DNA from: a virus
Direction: 5' to 3' (one strand)
IMG/VR virus record: IMGVR_UViG_3300025276_000118
Span: 1 to 32,212 of that record
DNA: 32,212 nucleotides
This document shows, piece by piece, positions 29,226 to 32,212 of this stretch. The first letter of the stretch is position 1; each line of letters opens with the position of its first letter. Under the pieces are notes generated by a model that saw only the letters and a list, made by a program, of their open reading frames with translations, had not been told where the DNA came from and did not search any database. A program made the position numbers and the translations under genes.

Positions 29226-29249
29226 ATACTATGTATTTAGTATTTTTTT
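29226..29249 (+). terminator. Weak terminator-like hairpin at the transcript start
   Basis: ATACTA (29226-29231) can pair with TAGTAT (29238-29243) around TGTATT, followed by a run of seven T from 29243. The all A/U-type stem is weak. It could end readthrough from upstream or pause polymerase just after initiation from the promoter at 29191-29219. Confidence 0.35.
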
Positions 29250-29280
29250 AATTTAAACTGTCCTAAAGGAGAAACAGTTA

Positions 29281-29541
29281 ATGAATGACCAAGAACTTGA
29301 AAAATTCTATCGTGCTTATGAGGAAATGTTCAGGACTGAGGGTTGGAAAAACCTGATGGAAGACCTTGCTCAAAACGCATTGCAGTTTAATTCAATAGAA
29401 GCCTGTAAAGATGATAAAGACCTTTATTTTCGTAAAGGACAAATCTCAATGGTGGCTAACCTGTTGAACCTTAAAGATCAAATTGAAACAGCCAAAGAAC
29501 AAGTCGAAGAAGATCAATTTCCGTTAGACAATGAAGAGTAA
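29281..29541 (+). CDS. Small acidic helical protein before scaffold
   Basis: The 86-residue acidic protein reads LEKFYRAYEEMFRTEGWKNL, then a helical middle (LYFRKGQISMVANLLNLKDQIE) and an acidic end (EEDQFPLDNEE). The good AAAGGAG site lies 8 bases before the ATG. Its composition is consistent with a virion assembly or connector component, and its place between the promoter and the scaffold genes fits that, but I do not know the family. Confidence 0.72.
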   Translation: MNDQELEKFYRAYEEMFRTEGWKNLMEDLAQNALQFNSIEACKDDKDLYFRKGQISMVANLLNLKDQIETAKEQVEEDQFPLDNEE

Positions 29542-29547
29542 TCTAAA

Positions 29548-29778
29548 TTGGCTATTATAATTGACTTCCGATGCAAAAACGGACATACTACTGAAAAGTT
29601 TATAGATTCTAAAACTACTGAGATAGAGTGTCCTGAGTGTTCGTTAATGGCTAGTAGAATAATCTCTCCAGTTCGTAGTCTTTTAGACCCTATTTCAGGT
29701 GACTTTGCAGGTGCTACCATGAAATGGGCGAGAGATCGCGAAAAGAAGATTAAAAAAGAGCGTAAGGAAAACTCCTAA
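29548..29778 (+). CDS. Zinc-ribbon protein, FmdB-like
   Basis: The 76-residue protein starts at TTG and carries FRCKNGH with Cys9 and His13, and ECPECS with Cys28 and Cys31, forming a small zinc ribbon like FmdB-type proteins. The rest (ASRIISPVRSLLDPISG, then KWARDREKKIKKERK) is a pattern I recognise from small phage proteins encoded near scaffold genes. The upstream GAAGAG site is weak; translation may be coupled to the preceding gene, whose stop lies 6 bases before. It might bind nucleic acid or regulate capsid gene expression; unknown. Confidence 0.72.
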   Translation: MAIIIDFRCKNGHTTEKFIDSKTTEIECPECSLMASRIISPVRSLLDPISGDFAGATMKWARDREKKIKKERKENS

Positions 29779-29833
29779 CCGAACCCTTACATATAATACA
29801 CCTCCATAATGAGATTACTCACGGAGTTTAATA

Positions 29834-30634
29834 ATGGCAAGAATAATTGAAGAGCGTCAACTGATAGATGATACAACTGAAACAGATACGATAACTGACA
29901 TCACAGAACAAGAGACTCCAGTAGAGCAACCTCTTGTAGATGATCAACCTACACAAGAACTTCCTGATAAATATAAAGGTAAGAGTACAGCGGATATTGT
30001 GCGTATGCACCAAGAAGCTGAGAAACTCTTAGGTAAACAAAGTTCTGAAGTAGGTGAGTTACGTCAAGTTGTTGACGACTATATCCAGACACAACTCTCG
30101 CCCACAGAAGCACCGCAACAAAATTCTGAAGACGAAATAGATTTTTTCTCTGATCCCGACAAGGCAGTCGAAAGAGCTATTAGCAATCATCCTAAGATTA
30201 AAGAAGCAGAGCAAGTATCTGCTCAGTATAAACAAAATGCGGCTATGTCCGAACTTCAAAACAGACATCCTGATATGAAGGATATTTTGGAGGACGGTAA
30301 GTTCGTAGATTGGATCAAAGGATCAAAGATTCGCACACAGCTTTTTGCACAGGCAGATCAGCAGTATGATTACGAGGCCGCAGATGAACTTTTCAACAAC
30401 TGGAAAGAACGTCAGCAGGTAGTAGGGCAAACTGTCGCTAATGAGAAACAACAACGCAAAGACACTATTAAGGCCGCATCTACAGGAAATGCTAGAGGAA
30501 GCGGAGAGCAGTCAGCAAAGAAAATCTATAGGCGTTCAGACATTATTAAACTTATGAAAACCGATCCTGAACGATACTTGTCATTATCCGATGAGATTAT
30601 GCAAGCATATCAAGAGGGAAGAGTTCGACAATAA
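29834..30634 (+). CDS. Capsid scaffolding protein
   Basis: The 266-residue protein is acidic and mostly helical, a typical scaffold. The segment LPDKYKGKSTADIVRMHQEAEKL, then GKQSSEVGELRQVVDDYIQT, matches the pattern of scaffold proteins encoded before major capsid genes in podoviruses. The C-terminus is basic and helical (KKIYRRSDIIKLMK), suited to binding the capsid shell. It would guide procapsid assembly and then leave. A CGGAG site precedes the ATG. It is transcribed from the promoter at 29191. Confidence 0.85.
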   Translation: MARIIEERQLIDDTTETDTITDITEQETPVEQPLVDDQPTQELPDKYKGKSTADIVRMHQEAEKLLGKQSSEVGELRQVVDDYIQTQLSPTEAPQQNSEDEIDFFSDPDKAVERAISNHPKIKEAEQVSAQYKQNAAMSELQNRHPDMKDILEDGKFVDWIKGSKIRTQLFAQADQQYDYEAADELFNNWKERQQVVGQTVANEKQQRKDTIKAASTGNARGSGEQSAKKIYRRSDIIKLMKTDPERYLSLSDEIMQAYQEGRVRQ

Positions 30635-30663
30635 ATAATCTTATAATTTAAGGAAGTATTATC

Positions 30664-31623
30664 ATGGGTACATCAACATATCCCGCCCCAGGCGGTTTTG
30701 TAGGAAAGAGTGACACAGCTACGTTCATCCCCGATATTTGGAGTGACGAAGTTGTTGCCGCATATCAAAAAAGCTTAGTTTTGGCAAACCTAGTTAAGAA
30801 GATCAGCATGACAGGAAAGAAAGGCGATGTTCTACACATCCCTAAGCCTGTTCGTGGCACTGCTTCCGCTAAAGCTGAGAACACCGCAGTAACTGTACAG
30901 AACGCTACTGAGCTTGACGTACAGGTAACAATCAACAGCCACTTTGAATATTCTCGTATGATCGAAGATATTGTTGAAGTACAAGGTCTAGCTTCTCTAC
31001 GTCAGTTCTACACTGGTGACGCAGGTTATGCGCTAGCTAAGCAGGTTGACGACGACTTGTTCCAGTTGGGCAAGTACTTTGGTGACGACAACGGTTCTGG
31101 TTCTGATTGGATTCACAGCAATAGCTACAACTTTTCAGGTGAAACTGGTATCGAATCTTATGCCGCTGACTCTGTTGCCGCAGGTGACGTATTTAACGAT
31201 GCAGGTTTCCGTGCCGCTATTCAGGTACTTGACGATGCAGACGTTCCTATGGACAACCGTTGTTTTGTTGTTCCTCCTTCTCTACGTAACTCTATCATGG
31301 GCATTGATCGTTATATGTCTTCTGATTTTGTAGACGGACGAGGCGTTAAGAATGGTCAGATTGGCAACTTGTACGGCATTGACGTATTTGTTTCTTCTAA
31401 CTGCCCAATCATCGAAACTGCCGCACAGAACAGTGCAGGTGGAGACGTTAAAGCCGCTCTCTTGGTACATCAAGATGCAATGGTAATGGCTGAGCAACAA
31501 GGTATTCGTTCTCAGACTCAGTACAAGCAGGAGTTCTTGGGAACTCTATATACTGCTGATACTCTGTACGGTGTTAAAGCACTTCGTCCAGAAGCAGGTG
31601 TTGTATTGGCTGTTAATGGCTAA
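30664..31623 (+). CDS. Major capsid protein, HK97-fold type
   Basis: The 319-residue protein lies between the scaffold and a strong terminator. Typical features are the N-terminal GKSDTATFIPDIWSDEVVAAYQ, QVTINSHFEYSRMIEDI near the start of the spine, and the C-terminal GIRSQTQYKQEFLGTLYTADTLYGVK, which I recognise from capsid proteins of podoviruses. Codons are noticeably richer in C-ending forms (AAC, GAC, TTC) than in neighbours, as expected of an abundant protein. An AAGGA site lies before the ATG. Copies of this protein would form the icosahedral head. Confidence 0.92.
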   Translation: MGTSTYPAPGGFVGKSDTATFIPDIWSDEVVAAYQKSLVLANLVKKISMTGKKGDVLHIPKPVRGTASAKAENTAVTVQNATELDVQVTINSHFEYSRMIEDIVEVQGLASLRQFYTGDAGYALAKQVDDDLFQLGKYFGDDNGSGSDWIHSNSYNFSGETGIESYAADSVAAGDVFNDAGFRAAIQVLDDADVPMDNRCFVVPPSLRNSIMGIDRYMSSDFVDGRGVKNGQIGNLYGIDVFVSSNCPIIETAAQNSAGGDVKAALLVHQDAMVMAEQQGIRSQTQYKQEFLGTLYTADTLYGVKALRPEAGVVLAVNG

Positions 31624-31633
31624 GTAGTAAACT

Positions 31634-31675
31634 AGGGACTCCTCTATACGGGGAGTCTCTTTTTATTTTTTTTTT
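31634..31675 (+). terminator. Rho-independent terminator after capsid gene
   Basis: AGGGACTCC pairs with GGAGTCTCT in a 9-bp stem (one G-U) around a 9-base loop, followed by TTTTT, A and a long T-run. It ends the capsid operon 11 bases after the stop and probably limits readthrough into the fibre gene. Confidence 0.9.
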
Positions 31676-31715
31676 AGTTTTATTTTTATTTTTTTTATTA
31701 AGCTGAGGAACAACA

Positions 31716-32212
31716 ATGGCATTATTTAGAGGCTCAGGAGGTTCAGGAATTTCCGATGTAGGGCCGATCATATCACTGACCCTTCCTTTAGAGACAGAGA
31801 GAGCAAATAAGTATTTAGCTTTTGATGCTACGGGGGAGCCTATTGCTGTTGTTAGTACGCAAGGAGACAATTTAGAAAAGACTTTAGTGGTGGGAAACAC
31901 TACTAGTGGGACTGATATTGCTGTAAGTGCAGGTGATGACATAACTTTTACTGATACTTCAAAGGCCATATTTGGAAATTCTCAGGATTTACAAATCTAC
32001 CATGATGGTAGTAGCAGTCGTATTTCAGAAAATGGGACTGGCGATTTACTCATCCTAGGAACTAACTTAACTTTAGTTGATACCACAACTGGCGAAAACT
32101 TCTTAACTGCAATATCAAATGGCGCTGTGAAGTTATTTTACAACGGCTCGCCTCGCCTTGAAACTAGCTCCAGTGGCCTAACGGTGACAGGTGACATAGG
32201 AATATACAATGG
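31716..32212 (+). CDS. Fibre-like structural protein, cut by window end
   Basis: A gene starting at ATG 31716 (GAGG site upstream) stays open to the last base of the window, giving 165 complete codons. The product begins MALFRGSGGSGISDVGPIIS, then becomes beta-rich and Gly/Ser/Thr-rich, with DLQIYHDGSSSRISENGTGD followed by LLILG, a repeat type common in fibre or fibre-like proteins of marine phages. It is probably a tail fibre or head fibre. The reading frame is intact, so the truncation is due only to the window edge. Confidence 0.78.
   Translation, partial: MALFRGSGGSGISDVGPIISLTLPLETERANKYLAFDATGEPIAVVSTQGDNLEKTLVVGNTTSGTDIAVSAGDDITFTDTSKAIFGNSQDLQIYHDGSSSRISENGTGDLLILGTNLTLVDTTTGENFLTAISNGAVKLFYNGSPRLETSSSGLTVTGDIGIYN

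Noticed and set aside
29769-29797. TATAAT at 29792 as a scaffold promoter
   Set aside because: The -35 position has AAACTC and there is no TGn extension, so it is probably chance AT-rich sequence.
1-32212. Integrase, repressor, tRNA, CRISPR array, insertion sequence
   Set aside because: I looked for each and saw no supporting motif, cloverleaf, spaced repeat array or transposase.

Overview
The window is a segment of a tailed, podovirus-like bacteriophage genome (Caudoviricetes), probably from a marine or other aquatic Gram-negative host. The reasons are moderate AT-richness, tightly overlapping genes, a T7-type replication module, a terminase/portal/scaffold/HK97-type capsid/nozzle set with no sheath, tape measure or contractile-tail genes, and a monomeric B12-dependent ribonucleotide reductase. 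No integrase, repressor, tRNA, rRNA or phage RNA polymerase was recognised. The near-consensus sigma70-type promoters suggest that host RNA polymerase transcribes the phage and that it is lytic; this is inference.

Layout. (1) 28-11891, plus strand: late genes. These are a small virion-like protein, two secreted Cys-containing proteins, a coiled-coil membrane protein, two holin candidates, a tail-collar-type fibre protein, tail adaptor, tail nozzle, a fibre N-terminal module, and four large internal-virion/ejection candidates. (2) 11894-11925: a strong bidirectional terminator between convergent units. (3) 11967-22702, minus strand: metabolism, replication and early genes in one almost gapless operon. 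In transcription order these are small early ORFs, a GP88-like protein, many tiny ORFs, SSB, primase-helicase, family A DNA polymerase, a T5orf172 (GIY-YIG-like) nuclease, a RecB/Cas4-like exonuclease, endonuclease I, a small ORF, a DUF3310 protein and class II RNR. (4) 22703-23567: non-coding control region. It holds leftward promoters, paired repeats, a cluster of perfect DnaA boxes, a G-rich block, AT-rich tracts, a strong rightward promoter and a CTTAAGTA repeat array. (5) 23568-31623, plus strand: small-terminase candidate, M15 endolysin, virion protein, large terminase, portal, a cassette of seven tiny proteins (six of them Lys/Arg-rich), a second promoter, two small proteins, scaffold and major capsid protein, ended by a terminator. 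(6) 31716 to the window end: a truncated fibre-like gene.

The two plus-strand blocks look like one late region that would run through the window ends if the genome is circular or permuted. Transcription diverges from the control region near 23 kb and converges at the terminator at 11.9 kb, much as in a bacterial replichore. The replication genes resemble T7 (gp2.5, gp4, gp5, gp3, and a RecB-like enzyme where T7 has gp6). The DnaA boxes are unusual beside such a module. Three replication proteins (SSB, primase-helicase, exonuclease) share an acidic C-terminus ending in Phe.

Most promising observations: the helically phased DnaA-box/TGTATAAC array, the shared acidic-Phe tails, the nuclease gene overprinted on the 3' end of the polymerase gene, the CTTAAGTA array before the small-terminase candidate, and the basic small-protein cassette.
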